Shown here piece by piece: positions 18,740 through 30,775 of a stretch of 64,000 bases of DNA. Each line of letters starts with the position of its first letter. Position 1 is the first letter of the stretch. A model generated the notes under the pieces. It saw only the letters and a list, made by a program, of their open reading frames with translations, did not search any database and had not been told where the DNA came from. The position numbers and the translations under genes are program-made. Source of the stretch: Brachionus manjavacas. Taxonomy: Eukaryota > Rotifera > Eurotatoria > Ploima > Brachionidae. The DNA is taken from positions 8,260,501 through 8,324,500 of the forward strand of contig JAHQIY010000001.1 of NCBI GenBank assembly GCA_019054805.1, in the 5' to 3' direction.

Positions 18740-19821
18740 TCAGCTTTTTTTTGCCGAATTTAGAATTCTTTGCTGACGATATCTTTCAAACCATAAAGTA
18801 TTGCAATCAGTTCGATCTTCCTCATCATCTGATTCACTATTACTAGTAACATTATCATTTATAAATTTAAATTTATCTCCATTTTTGAAATTTGGATAGA
18901 CACTATTGTCATTTAGAATCTCGGCAAATAACTGTTCAGCTTTTGGCTTCGAATAAACTCTTACTCTTGTATTTGGTGCCATATTCTGACTTGCTCTCAG
19001 GTCTATTCGTCTTGTCTCTACCAAGTTTCCATCTTGAATTTTATGCGACTTGAGATAATTTTTTAAGTCACTTGTAATTATGTCATCGATTTTGCTGCAA
19101 TCTAAAAATGAAATTTCATTTTTATTTGTTTGAGTTGACAATTCATTCAGAGGCGCTGCACCGGTTTTAAGATTTAAATTGCTCAAAGAATTATCTTCAG
19201 AATATTTTGTAGATAATTCAGCTAGTTTTTTAATAATATTTTGTTCATCAACAATTGGAAGGGTTGTTTGGCTTGACGAATTTTTTTGGACGGATTTTTT
19301 CACGCTGTCCTTATCAACAGAATTCAAGAGATCATCTAAAATAGTATTTTTGTCAAAGTTAAATTTTTTTTTTTAAATAAATAAAAAATTTATTAACCTA
19401 TGTTAATTGAATTGAAAATGTCCATGTTGAGCTTGGGGTTTGTATTCTCGAAGATACCTTGTGCAATTTTAGTTGCTTTTTCACTTGATTCTTTTGAATT
19501 AGATATTAATTTTAAATTTGAAGTTTTCAGCTTGTTAAAACTCTGGATTTGAGTGTTTGCGTCTTCAACTTCTTTTAGAAAAACATCACTAACTGATGAT
19601 TTATCAAACTGAAGAAATTGTTCATCCATAAATTTATCATCTTTATTTTTGATTATTTCATCATTATCAAAATTTTGAAATTGTTCCATAGAAACATGGT
19701 CATTATAATCCAAATCGTCTTCATTTTCGTTGTTTAGGTTAATGGATGGTAATTGAGTCTGAAGCTCATTCCAAATCAAGTCAAGTTTAGATTTGAGTCC
19801 TTCTGGCTTTTCATAGGACAT
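18740..19821 (-). CDS. Unrecognised two-exon acidic protein
   Basis: Exons 19821..19398 and 19335..18740, intron 62 nt (GT-AG); phases agree and give 339 residues. Acidic and Asn/Ser/Asp-rich, probably largely disordered, with short helical stretches (LKSKLDLIWNELQTQL at the start; IKKLAELSTKYSE). The likely conserved end is basic-aromatic: NMAPNTRVRVYSKPKAEQLF, then DDEEDRTDCNTLWFERYRQQ. No signal peptide or membrane segment. I do not recognise the family. The splice, strong frame and non-random composition argue it is real. Confidence 0.65.
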
Positions 19822-21622
19822 TTTTGTAAAATTGAAATCCTAAAAAAAATTCACAAAATTTACCTGTTTTAAGAGGCTTTAGAATTACCATAGAAACAGA
19901 ATTAAATAATAGAAAAAATAAACCTTTAATATTGTCTGATTTAAAAAAAAATTAAACTTTATTTACCAAAACTTAACTTTTTTACAATTATAAAAATTCT
20001 AGAAATCTTTTTCAGGTAGAGTTTGGTACTTTAAATTTTGTCTAATGAGTTCATTTATAATTTTAATTGATAAAGATCGAATAGAATTTTTTTTTAATTC
20101 ATCTAAATTTTAGATCTTACCAAGTGAACCAATGTTATTTTGTTACCAGTTGACACCTTTTAGGGTTCGGATAAATTAAAACCTGATTACTTAATAAAAG
20201 ATTAAATTTTATTAATTTTTTTTCATGACTTTTTATAAATTTTTTAACACATGGAGATAGTTAACAAAAGATTCTGTTTAATTCTGTTTGTAAAATTATA
20301 TATTTTAAAATTTTTTATTATTTTAGACTTTTACAATTTATTTTTTAAATTGGGAGAATTTGGATTTTGATAAAAATTCAAAAAAATTACAATTTTGAAA
20401 ATTGGAAATATTTTGTTTATTTGTTGAATGTTGGGGGATAGTTTGCAAAAAATCAAAAATTTTTCTAATGCTTGGATTATTTACTGGTTTTTCTTTAGTT
20501 AAAAAATAACTGACCAGCCTGTTTTTTATTAATCTAAATCTTTTTGAAATTTTCTTTTTTTTTAATAGATTACGTTAGTATTAAAATTTCTAAAATTTTT
20601 TATTCCAATACTAAGGATGTTCAATAAACCTTGTCTTTGTTCATACATGGTGTAAAGAAAGATTGAATTGGACAACTGAACGTTGTTGATTAAAATTTTT
20701 ATTAATGAGTCGTTCTTTAAGATGTTCAATAAGATATCAAGATTTTTAGTTAAAATATTTAACATGAATAATACGACCAAAGATTTTTAATACTAACTCT
20801 ACAAGGTAGAAATCAAATCTTAACTTGATATGATTTGGAATGATGTTATGGTAAATATGAGGTGCGAATCAATCAATGAGCCTAAAAGGAAACATTGGAA
20901 AATTAAATTTTGGTATCTGTTGACATTTTTTTCATTGAGATGATCCTTGGTTTTTTCAACATGATGAGGTTCCAGCAAATAGAGAAAATTTTTATTATTA
21001 ATCTTTTTATTAACTTTGTTATTCAGTAACCTATTATTCTATAGATTATTGGCACATCATTTCTTTGTTTTGAAAATTATGCGTGTGCGTCTAAAAATTT
21101 TATGCAATACTGTAGATAGATTTTAACAAAGATTATTAAATATTATAATTAAGTTATTGAATTTTTGAAATTATTTTTAAATTTCACAAAATTTCACATT
21201 TTTATGCATAAAAAAAACGCTAAATAATAGTGATTTTTGCATATACTTTTTATCATTTATTAAAAATATATTTCGGGTTCCTTGCAGTTTGGAATGGATC
21301 TTAGTCCTTCCTTTCATCCAAATGTTTTTAGTTCATACTTTGCAAATACTTAAAAATTATCAAAAAATGATTAAATTTAATTAAGATTAAATGATTGAAT
21401 TTAAAGAAAAAAAACGCAAATACCACTAAAAATTTTATTCTTGTCTTTAATTAATTGATTAAAATTTATGGCTTTGATGCAAGAGTTGTTGTACTAATAA
21501 AATTTTGATTTGAACCTTGTAGACTATTTGATTCAACTGGATTAAATTTTTTTGTCTCCCTCAAAACAGTCATATCACTTAAATTTAAGTTAATTAAAGA
21601 AGGATAAAAATTTTAAATTTTA
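19822..21622. other. Gene-free stretch between two minus-strand genes
   Basis: A 72-codon minus-strand frame at 20562-20780 is hydrophobic and A/T-driven, without family resemblance. No repeats recognised. Confidence 0.4.
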
Positions 21623-22282
21623 CTAAGGCTTCGTTGCACCGTATAGTCTAAATGCTTCTTCATCCAAATTTTCTTTTGGCAATACATGGGTATCCATGTC
21701 TGGCAATTTTGGAATTTCATTTAATCTATACTCCCTGGGATCTTGAGCCAGCTATTTTAAATGTTAAACAATCAATTATTTGAAAAAAAGCTTTAGGAAA
21801 TAATTTATTGTGAAATACTGCTTTTAATTCATTTAGTCCTGCATTCTCTACATAGTTGGGATCATCTCTTGGATAAAATTTTGGAACAAATAAGTATCGA
21901 TCTCTACACTGTTCAACAGGCGGATTATGATGAGCGTATTTAGTCAAGGTAGTTTCTAAAAATATTTAAATTAAAATTTATTTCACTTTCAATAATTTTT
22001 GAATAACCATTTTTTAGTGATAACAAAGAATAAATCGGATCAATTCGATAGCTTTGGGAATATCTATATTTAGCATCATTTATTTTTGATGAATGCTCAA
22101 ATTGCAATTTAGGCGCTTTTCCTTCGACACTAAAGCAAAAAAATTTATTATTTTTAAAAAAAAACTTATTTTTCAAAAAACCTGTAATATTCAGTTCCTG
22201 GTAGAAGATAAGAACCATTAGGTAAGTTACCGGCTAATTGGCTTACTGGATGATAGTTTGCTTTGCTATCAAGGTACGACAT
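21623..22282 (-). CDS. Unrecognised four-exon small protein
   Basis: Exons 22282..22182, 22129..22008, 21955..21819, 21751..21623; introns 52, 52 and 67 nt, all GT-AG with matching phases; 162 residues. Starts SYLDSKANYHPVSQLAGNLP. Rich in Tyr and Pro with little hydrophobic core: LLPGTEYYSVEGKAPKL, YAHHNPPVEQCRDRYLFV, KFYPRDDPNYVENAGLNEL, AQDPREYRLNEIPKLPDMDT. Such Tyr/Pro/Asn-rich short proteins are often ciliary microtubule inner proteins or small mitochondrial subunits, but I cannot place it. Codon use and four consistent junctions make it a real gene. Confidence 0.75.
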
Positions 22283-22638
22283 TCTAGATTTTTTCTATTT
22301 TTGAGCCTTAGTATTTATTTCGCTCGTTTTTATTGCAAGTTATACTTTTAATTATTAAAATTGGTTGTTAAGGGAAATTAATAATTTTGTTGTAACAAAA
22401 ATCCATAATTGGAAACAATCTGGTTGCTTGAATTAAACATTTTCAAACTTGTGTTTCACAACGGCATAATTTAATCCTTTTACTTTTACTAAAAAATATT
22501 TTATAATAAACAAATTTTAAATTTGGCAATTTGTTTTTCAAATAGTTATTTTTTGTTAAAGATTTTTAAAATTATATCAACCTAATGCACAAAATTTTTA
22601 CATTGATTATTATTCAAATTTTTTTTGGTCTTAATTTT

Positions 22639-23691
22639 AGATCTTACTAAAACATTGACCACTTAATTTTTAAAATTTCCTTTTTTAAAAAGCTAATAAT
22701 TTTTTAAAATTTTTAAATGTCATTTTGTTTGTAATTTTATGTCCTTTTTAAGAATTAAATTTATTCCTCCAAGATTTTAATTTTTTTTTATTTTCAAAAA
22801 CATGATCCCAAACTGACCTTCACAATTCTTTTAAAGAATTTCACGAGCTTTCCAAAATTGTGTCTAGTTTTTGTACTGGAAGTTTAGTTCAGATCCGTAA
22901 GAATAATTTATGTAAATAAAAAAAAGGCAAAAGAAAGCGTCATCTAAATTTACTAAAATATCGTCCCTTTTTTTTAAATTTAATAAAAGTTATCAACTAT
23001 TAAAATTGAAATTAGCTTTTTTTCAATTAAAATAAAAATTTTGGAATTATCTGAAAATTTTAAGTTTCAGGACAAAAATAGACAAGAATAATGGGGGTTA
23101 GTTGAAATTGGGGAGTAAATACAAAATAAAATTTTTGGTTTTTCGCTAAAATAATATATAAATTAAAAAACTGCTATCTCATTCAAAAAGTTTAGAAAAT
23201 TCAGAATCAAAGGGTATTTGGTCTTAGTCTTATTTCGAATAGTAAGTCGTATTCGAATTTTAAAAGGCCATCAATTAATGGACTGGCAAAAAATTAAATT
23301 TTACTGACAAAAAAGACTAAATCTACTGACAAAAAAACTACATATTTATTTATTTATTTATTATGATGACAAATAAATTAATTGACTGAAAAAATAATTA
23401 TTTGAGTGACAAAAATTCTTTATTGTCAGCTAAAATAGATTAAATTAGTCACCACTTTTAGTTATTTTTGTCATCTTAAAAAAATTAAATTTGTCACCCC
23501 CAAAAAATTTAAGCCATTTTAAAAAACAATTCTCGAAATAACTGAGGTCTTTTAATTGAATTAAAATATTTCAAAAACTAAGCTTCCTTGGCAATATCTG
23601 GAAAAAATTTTGGAAAGCTCAAAAAATTTGTATTTACTTTTTTAGAAAAGGAAATTTTCAAAATTTGGTGGTCAGTGTTTTAGCAAGACCC
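22639..23691. mobile_element. Foldback MITE, second copy, 8-bp target duplication
   Basis: Diverged relative of 10866-12384. Left end AGATCTTACTAAAACATTGACC; right end, reversed, GGGTCTTGCTAAAACACTGACC. The flanking direct repeat TTAATTTT (22631-22638, 23692-23699) fixes the ends. Internal GAGGCAAAAG-like and AAGCTT/TTTCAAAAACTA blocks match the first copy. Its middle (about 23270-23480) also carries several CTGACAAAAA motifs in both orientations that copy 1 lacks, so another small insertion may be nested there. Confidence 0.8.
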
Positions 23692-24258
23692 TTAATTTTG
23701 CATTGAAACATTTCTTTTATTTTAAATTTCTAATCTTATTTTAATGAAATTCTGACATCAAAAAAATAACACCTTATCAGTGATAATATTTTTTGATAAA
23801 AAAATATTTTCTTAAAATTAAATTTTTTTTTTAAATAAGATGTTATTTTAATTAAGTTTTTTTTATAAAGTACTTGAAACCAGGAATTCTATTTTATTTT
23901 ATTATTAATAAAAAGAAAGTCTAAATAATATTAGAAAAAAGTTGTTTTTTATTATCAATTTAGATAGTAAATTAATTTATAACTTTTAAAATTAAAAATT
24001 TTAAAATAGAACCATATTTTAAAAAAAAAAGTTTTAACTCTTTAGATAAAATGAATTGGAAGAATTAAATTCAAACAAAGGAATAACAAAATATTTAAGA
24101 ATAAAATTTAAAAATAATAAATTGAAAGATTAAGCGAGACTTCAGTGATAAATAATTACATTTCTGAATTTTGAAAGTTAAACAAACTATTTTTTTGGTT
24201 TTATTAAACAATTTTAATCAAGTTAAAAAATAAAATGCAAAAACGTTTTCTAAAATTT

Positions 24259-24962
24259 TTAATGACAATCTTCGTTAAGATCTATTTTAGTACGTCTTAC
24301 ACCAAAAAAGAAAAAACCAATTCCGATACCAATCAAAATACTCAAGCAAAGCCAATAATTATAAGTCATGAAAGCTAACATTATAAAATAGCTTATAGTA
24401 AATTGAATAACATGAAGAATTGTTTGGATTAAGTGCTCAGTGCTCAATAATTTCCTTTAATAAATAAAATTTACAAATACACAGTTTTTTTAATAATAAA
24501 ACCAATTTTACTCTTTATATGATTGTTGTTTAGTCGAGCAGTGGGTCTTGCTGGTAGAGGACTCTATCTCAATTTTACGCCGCTTGACAAGCTTACTTGC
24601 AGTTATTCTGTCTCGAAACAATTTTAAGGCTTCATATAATATAGCAATAATCATTAAAGCAATGCATGATACCAAAAGTTCTAAAAAAATAATTTAAATA
24701 ATTACAATCTTTTTTTAAATTTTTTTTTAAAAAAACCTGTCAAATTATTTGTTTTCCAACCGGGAAACACAATAATTTCTTTGAGGCCAGAATGCATTAT
24801 CATCTGATCAAGAAAAATTGTTAAATAATCAATTTAAAATATTCTTAAAGTAACCATCATTTGGTGACCAGAATGATCATGTCCAGAATGGTCCATTGAT
24901 GTTGTGTGACCGGCATGTGGGTTCATTGTCGAACTCATTGCATCATGATCATGATGTGACAT
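24259..24962 (-). CDS. High-affinity copper transporter, CTR/SLC31 family
   Basis: Exons 24962..24855, 24803..24737, 24680..24512, 24454..24259; introns 51, 56 and 57 nt; phases agree; 179 residues. The N-terminus is His/Met-rich (MSHHDHDAMSSTMNPHAGH), the extracellular copper-binding tail. TM1 is about LLVSCIALMIIAILYEALKL. A cytosolic basic loop follows. TM2 holds the MxxxM copper-selectivity motif as MLAFM. TM3 has closely packed glycines (IGIGIGFFFFG). CTR proteins are trimers that take up Cu(I) at the plasma or vesicle membrane. The C-terminus ends NEDCH; the terminal Cys-His pair matches the copper-handling HCH-type tail of CTR1. Whether it is CTR1- or CTR2-like is not decided here. Confidence 0.93.
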
Positions 24963-27504
24963 TTTTTTATTTACCTTTCTTCAAATTTGGAAAATTCAGA
25001 TTCACATTAAAAAATTGTGAATAAAATGAAATATTTCTCAAATTTATACTTTTTTCTCAGAGATAAACCAAAAAGTATCTATTCGCTAAACAACTTTTAG
25101 ATCTTTCTTTTAAAGCGTAATTATAGCTTTGTTAAAGATTATTTTTAGTGCTGCAAAAAATAGGATGATATCAAGGTGAATTAAAATAAAAAATAAACTT
25201 AGGATTTTTTTCAATTTTAAAAGGTTTTGTAAACTAGAAATTATCCATACGCCAATTGGATATTAAAACTATAACTTTTCTATGTCGTGTTTGATTTATC
25301 ACATTTTAGAAAGCCAACTTTAAAAATACAAGTTTTTTCAACCGAATAAATATTTGTATTCTTTAACGAGTCTTCTTGTTTCAAACGATTTAAGTGTTTT
25401 TAAAGAAAAAAATGAATAAAAGAACCCTGGGGATGATTTCTAAGTGCCCAATTAATTTTATTAGGTCAACATAGTCATTTTTCAAAGTTTAATTTAGGTG
25501 TTTTTTATGATTCAGCACTTTTTATTTGAATAAAAACTAACAAATTCGAAGTTTTCTTATCTGTCTAATTTTTATTTTTGATTAAAAGCTAAGTCATCTG
25601 TTAATTTTTGAATTTTTTACTGCGCATGGTTATAAGCTTGATATATTAAATTTTTTTGATAAAATCATGATAACTTTTTAAAAAAAAGATTATAATTTTT
25701 TTTCATTTTTTTGTAATTAAAAAGTAAAATCTTGTGAATTAGAAATTTTTAATTGATTTATATTTAATTATTATTTTGAAATAAATTATTTTTATAACTA
25801 AGTTTAAATTATACAGAACTAATAGAAAATATTTAAAAAATTTTGATGATAATCGTAAAATGGAGATAAAATTTTGTTTTTTATTTATTCAAGTTAAATA
25901 AAAAAGTCTTATAATTTTGTTGAAATTTTTTGCATGCAAAATTTAAATGTTTGCTTTCTTTTTATTTTTAAATTCTTCGGAATTAATTTAATAATAAATT
26001 ATTATTTCATACTTCAAAAATAACCAGACTTCCTTAGTGAAATAATGAGCGGATAAATTCAAATTTCAAGAGACAATTTTCTTAAAAATTCAAAAGAACT
26101 AAAATATAAAAAAAAATTGGCAACAGTTCTTTTATTAGACTTTAAAATTTTTTTTTAATAATTTAATATCATGAAATGACGCTTAATCAAATGCCACTAA
26201 ATGAATCAAAACATTTGTCAAGTGTGAATTTTTCAAAATATATTGAAGAACTTTTTCTATTAATTAAATTTTTTAACTAATAGATTAAAATGTTTTTGAA
26301 AATTTATTTAAAATTATAAATAATTTAGACTCGTTTACTATTTGTCTAAACTTTTACTTGAACAAACTTTATTTTATTTACAACCTTAGAAATAGTTTTA
26401 TAAAATTTGAAAAGATAAAATAAATTAAAAAAAAATTTGCGTTATCACTAACTAAAAAACACTTTCAAGCAATTTTATTTTCAAAAAAAAAATTAAAAAA
26501 TACTTTAAAAATAAAAGTTTATTACATAAATCATGATTTGAGCACATGTTTAAACTAGTTTAACTACTCTCGCGACTTATAGACAAGCTAAAAATGCACT
26601 TTAGATTATAATTACTAAACAGATATTATTAATAAATTAATGTTGAAATATTTTTTTTAAAACTAATTTTTAAAAGTCTTTTAAAAAGAAACATAGTTTA
26701 TTAATGCTTATTCTAATTATTCTTGATTCGAAAAAATTTTTGGGTCGAGAAATCTGTTCTTGGATATGTTTAGCTCTCAAGTCACGTTAATTGATAATTT
26801 CTTTAATTCAAGAAGATTTTTCTGCGAACCAGAATGAAAACAGTGCATTTTATCTGAAATATTCACCCATAATAATAGATAGAAAATGCGCAATTTGTTA
26901 GATTCTGACAAGGAAAAAAAACAAAGTTTTCAAATTTAAAATTAAAATATGACTTGTTAGAGTGACCCAAGTCATATCTTTTTATCAATAATCTATTCCT
27001 ATTTATTTTTGTAATTGAAAAACACTTAAATTTTAAGAATTAATATCAAAATATTAAAATCTAAATTTTAATTTAGTGAATTATTAATTTCTAGTCCGAC
27101 TTCAAAATATGATTTGGAACACTAATTTGGAGAAACAATAATTGACTGAGAATTATATTAATATGTATTAGAGGTTACTTATTCAATCCACAAAGCAAAT
27201 CAGCAATAGGACATTGTATCTTGGTTTTACCAAAATGATAAAATAAACTCTATTGATCTTTTTTTTTGATAATGTATGATGAATAAAAAAATTTCTTACA
27301 AAATCTTATTTTTTATCGACAAGAAACTCACATAAATAGGCTTCCATATGCTGAATCTTACCGAGATCTTATATAAGTTCAATAAATAAGACCATATAAG
27401 CTCATTAGAAGATCTTACTCATTTTGATTAGCTGATCTTAAGAGGCTTAAAATTTCTTAAACAATTCTTAGTAGATTAACGAAAAAAATTCTTATTTCAA
27501 ATAT
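24963..27504. other. Gene-free AT-rich stretch
   Basis: About 2.5 kb with only poly(A/T) runs. I find no coding frame, RNA gene or structured repeat. Confidence 0.5.
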
Positions 27505-27615
27505 TAAGATTAAATAATAATAATAATAGTAATAATAACAAATAAAGCTACAACAAGCAAGCTTGCGGAGGCAACCTACTAGAAGGTAGCCTATGGAATC
27601 ACATTGCGCTATACA
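27505..27615 (-). mobile_element. Probable LINE 3' tail with (ATT)n end
   Basis: On the minus strand a GC-richer block (ATTCCATAGGCTACCTTCTA, TTGCCTCCGCAAGCTTGC) runs into a TTATTA-type microsatellite (27513-27538), the usual 3' end of several non-LTR retrotransposons. Compare the ATT run ending the LINE relic at 31984-32001. No ORF remains. Confidence 0.45.
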
Positions 27616-27949
27616 AAGAAAATTACAAAAATACAAGAACTTTTAAGTTTTTGAGATTAAATAAGAAAAATAAATTAATTAAATATTAAAAAAAAATTTA
27701 GCAATAAAAAAGGCTTTTCAATAAAAACTTTGAATTGGATCCATTATGGAGACACATATTTATAATGTTATGGGGATTCAAATGAAACTTATACATTTTA
27801 TTGCATAACAAAGCATTTTTATGATGAAACGATAAAGCATGGTTCATTGTTTCGCATTTTATGTTTTAGTTTGAAAGTTCACTTGGATTATTTAGAAAGT
27901 CATTAAATGACACTCAAAGACAAAATTCACAATATATAACAAGTTAATA

Positions 27950-28524
27950 CAGTACCGATTTGACAAGTGGATTTCTGGTAATTTTACGTAATTTTACGTA
28001 AATTTACGTAATATTACGTAAAATTACTTTGTAACAAAAAGTAAATTTACGTATTTTTACGTAATTTTACGTATATTTACGTAAATTTACGTAAAAATTG
28101 GTAAAAATGAAAATGCCAAAAAAGCCCGATCTTTTGAATTTTTTATTATTTTCTAATAAAATTTGAAAAAATTAGTTTCTATTTATTAAATAAAATTTTA
28201 CCAAAAGTTACTTTTTTTTACTAATTTTTACGTAAATTTTTGTAAAAATGGTAAAATATGGTAAAAAAAAGTAACTTTTGGTAAAATTTTATTTAATAAA
28301 TAGAAACTAATTTTTTCAAATTTTATTAGAAAATAATAAAAAATTCAAAAAATCGGGCTTTTTTTTGGCATTTTCATTTTTACCAATTTTTACGTAAATT
28401 TACGTAAATATACGTAAAATTACGTAAAAATACGTAAATTTACTTTTTGTTACAAAGTAATTTTACGTAATATTACGTAAATTTACGTAAAATTACCAGA
28501 AATCCACTTGTCAAATCGGTACTG
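27950..28524. mobile_element. Tc1/mariner-type palindromic MITE with TACGTAA arrays
   Basis: A near-perfect palindrome: CAGTACCGATTTGACAAGTG at the left end and its complement at the right, flanked by TA (27948-27949, 28525-28526). The whole 575 bp folds on itself around about 28235. Both arms contain runs of AATTTACGTAA-like units, so much of the element is made of TTACGTAA. There is no coding capacity. CAGT termini with a TA duplication fit Tc1/mariner mobilisation. Confidence 0.9.
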
Positions 28525-28746
28525 TATTTTAAAAAAATAAAAAGTTTTTTTTTTAATTCTTGATTTAATTTTTGATAAAATCTCAAATATTTAGATATTT
28601 ATTAGATTTTAAGTTATGAATTCATTCATAAATTCTTTAAAAAAAGATCTTATGAATTTCTTAAGTAAATTACTTTTAAACATCTAACAACTGACATGTT
28701 CTTAATGAATTTTTTAAAAAGATTTTTCCTTATCTTCAAAAAAATG

Positions 28747-29935
28747 GGGTCTACCTTTTCAACACAAAAAAATAACCATTCAACACAATTTCAAAACGCT
28801 CAGCACAAAATGATTTCTTCTCAACACAAAAGTTAAAATTTGAAAAATAACTTATGGCACAAAAATTAAAAATAAAGAAATGCATTCAACACAGAAAATT
28901 ATTTAAAAAAAAAAAAAACACTAAACACAAAAATGCTTTTTAAGTAGCTTCAAAAATTTTTAAAAAAGTTGAATGAATATATTCTCTTAATGGAGCGAAA
29001 TTTAACAAAAATTAATTTCAATTTTTTTTCTAATTGAAATAATATGTTTTTATTTAGAAATGAATTTAAGAAATAATAAACAAATTGTTTACTTAACCCA
29101 AGATAAACCAAAAAAAAGGCGTAATAAAAAGATCGCAAAGGTTGCTGACATCTCATTAGAGGATGCTGACCCTTTGCCATCAACAGCAAAAAATCGCAAA
29201 AAAAAGACGTTAGTCCAAATCCCAGTCCAAGAATATCTAGTAAAAATTCCACTCCAAAAATATCTAATCCAAATCTCAGTTTCGCCAACTCATGCACTAA
29301 TTCCAGTCACAAATCCTTAAACCCTAGTTCCAGTTTCAAATCCTCAAGCACTAACTCGAGTCCTAAAAACTCAAGTCCATCAAAAAATGAATCTGCATCA
29401 ATGTTAGAAATGTCTTATTCGATTAATACTAATTTGCCGTGGTGCCTAGGCCTTCAAAGTGTTACATTAAAATAGATAAAAAAATGGCTTGTTGGGAAAA
29501 TTTAAAAAATTTATTGAAGAACTTATTTATTCAAAAGCTTTTATAAAGTTAACCTCAACAGTAAGAAATGTTCTTGCAAGTTTTTCACTAAATTAGGATA
29601 TTGTGCACATATATTGGCATTAAAAGAACTTTTTAAAAAAAAGGACCAATTTGTCAATAAACCTAAAAGAGGTAGAGCAAAAAATGCGGAAAAATGGTTT
29701 TCTAGGGACTAGTTTTTTTAATATCTTTTTTTAAGCTTCGAAATATATTTTATTATCATTAAATAAAAATTTAAATTTAAAACTCATTTTTTTATAAATA
29801 TTTTTGTGTTGAAAAAAAATTTCTTTTAAGAATTATTTTCAAGCACAATTTTTTGTGATTACAAGAAATCGCATTGTGTTGAGTGTTTTTTTCATTGTGC
29901 TAATAAGAAAGTGATTGTGCTGAAATAATATTCCC
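28747..29935 (+). mobile_element. MULE-derived element, 9-bp target duplication
   Basis: Ends GGGTCTACCTTTTCAACACA and, reversed, GGGAATATTATTTCAGCACA. The identical 9-bp flank AAAAAAATG (28738-28746, 29936-29944) fixes the boundaries, although it is low-complexity. Subterminal (C)AACACAA repeats occur at both ends in opposite orientation (about 28765-28930 and 29800-29920). Inside are a basic frame from 29060 (KPKKRRNKKIAK), a Ser-rich stretch (29200-29460) and a SWIM zinc-finger fragment (29548-29712). GGG ends, a 9-bp duplication and SWIM are typical of Mutator-like elements. The catalytic DDE core is absent, so it is non-autonomous. Confidence 0.8.
29548..29712 (+). pseudogene. SWIM zinc-finger fragment of MULE transposase
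   Basis: Reading frame ending at TAG 29710-29712 contains KKCSCKFFTKLGYCAHILAL, the CxC..CxH pattern of SWIM fingers, followed by KRGRAKNAEKW, the basic RGRPK-type tail seen after SWIM in many MULE transposases. The N-terminal DDE domain that should precede it is missing in the 1.2-kb element. Confidence 0.75.
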
Positions 29936-30460
29936 AAAAAAATGTTCCTAATTTTTAGAAAGAAATAAGAATCTTATAATATTTGTCAAAAAATATTATT
30001 CTAACAAAGTCTTATAAGATATTAGATATGAACCAATTCGTGGATTGTTTTCAGACCAAATAGATTTATAGTTATTTCGAGAATTGAATCTGAACTATTA
30101 TGTAACTTGGTCATAAAGCTCTGATACATGGTAATGATGATCGCTAAAATAAAAATAAATTTCTCAGAAAATCAAGTAGAAATTATTTTGTCACCAGGAA
30201 AAAATTGTTAGTGACCAATTTTGAAAATTTTGTATTTAAAAGAATTTTTTTAACCATTAAAAAGTTTAAATGATCATCAAGTTTGATAATATGTTTATTG
30301 AGTTTTTGTATTTTTTGGTTTCAAGCATTCTTCCACAAAATATTTTCCACGCAAATCACACTCGGTTTTTTCCCGCTTAGAATTTGTTACTTGTACAATA
30401 TCATCAACATTTAGCTTATAATATATTAACATGGGTCGGATTTTTCTTTCAGTGTATATT

Positions 30461-30775
30461 GTAAGTAGCCTATGTAACCGAATGGTTTGAGTGTTAGTCA
30501 TGCAAGCAGAAAATCGAGGGTTCAAAACCCGCTTAGGGTGAAAAAATCTTCAAAAAAAAATATCTCTGCAATACGGGGCGAATGCTTACACTTCTTTCAT
30601 CATAAAAATAGAGGCACCAGTTTCGACTGGGTAATAATTGCGGTGTAGATGATCAACTCGATGTAGTAGCCTCTGTGTCAGATCGAAGCCGTTGCTCAAA
30701 AAGCTACATGAAAAGGAGATGAGCGCCTCCTCATTATCCACTAGGATAGAATAGGGACAATTATTTTATTTTTTA
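30461..30775 (+). mobile_element. tRNA-derived SINE
   Basis: The head (30461-30540) has RNA polymerase III promoter elements: A-box-like TAACCGAATGG (30475-30485) and B-box-like GGTTCAAAACC (30519-30529), spaced as in tRNA genes. A non-tRNA body of about 235 bp follows, shared with the reverse-oriented copy at 2087-2350, and ends near GGGACAATTATTTTATT. The head does not fold as an intact tRNA. Confidence 0.75.

Noticed and set aside
30295..30525. 76-codon minus-strand ORF overlapping the SINE head
   Set aside because: Half of it is antisense tRNA-like SINE sequence. The rest is unrecognised and has no splice partners.
30461..30540. A genuine tRNA gene
   Set aside because: Pol III boxes are present but the flanks do not form an acceptor stem, and it continues into a SINE body also found at 2087-2350.
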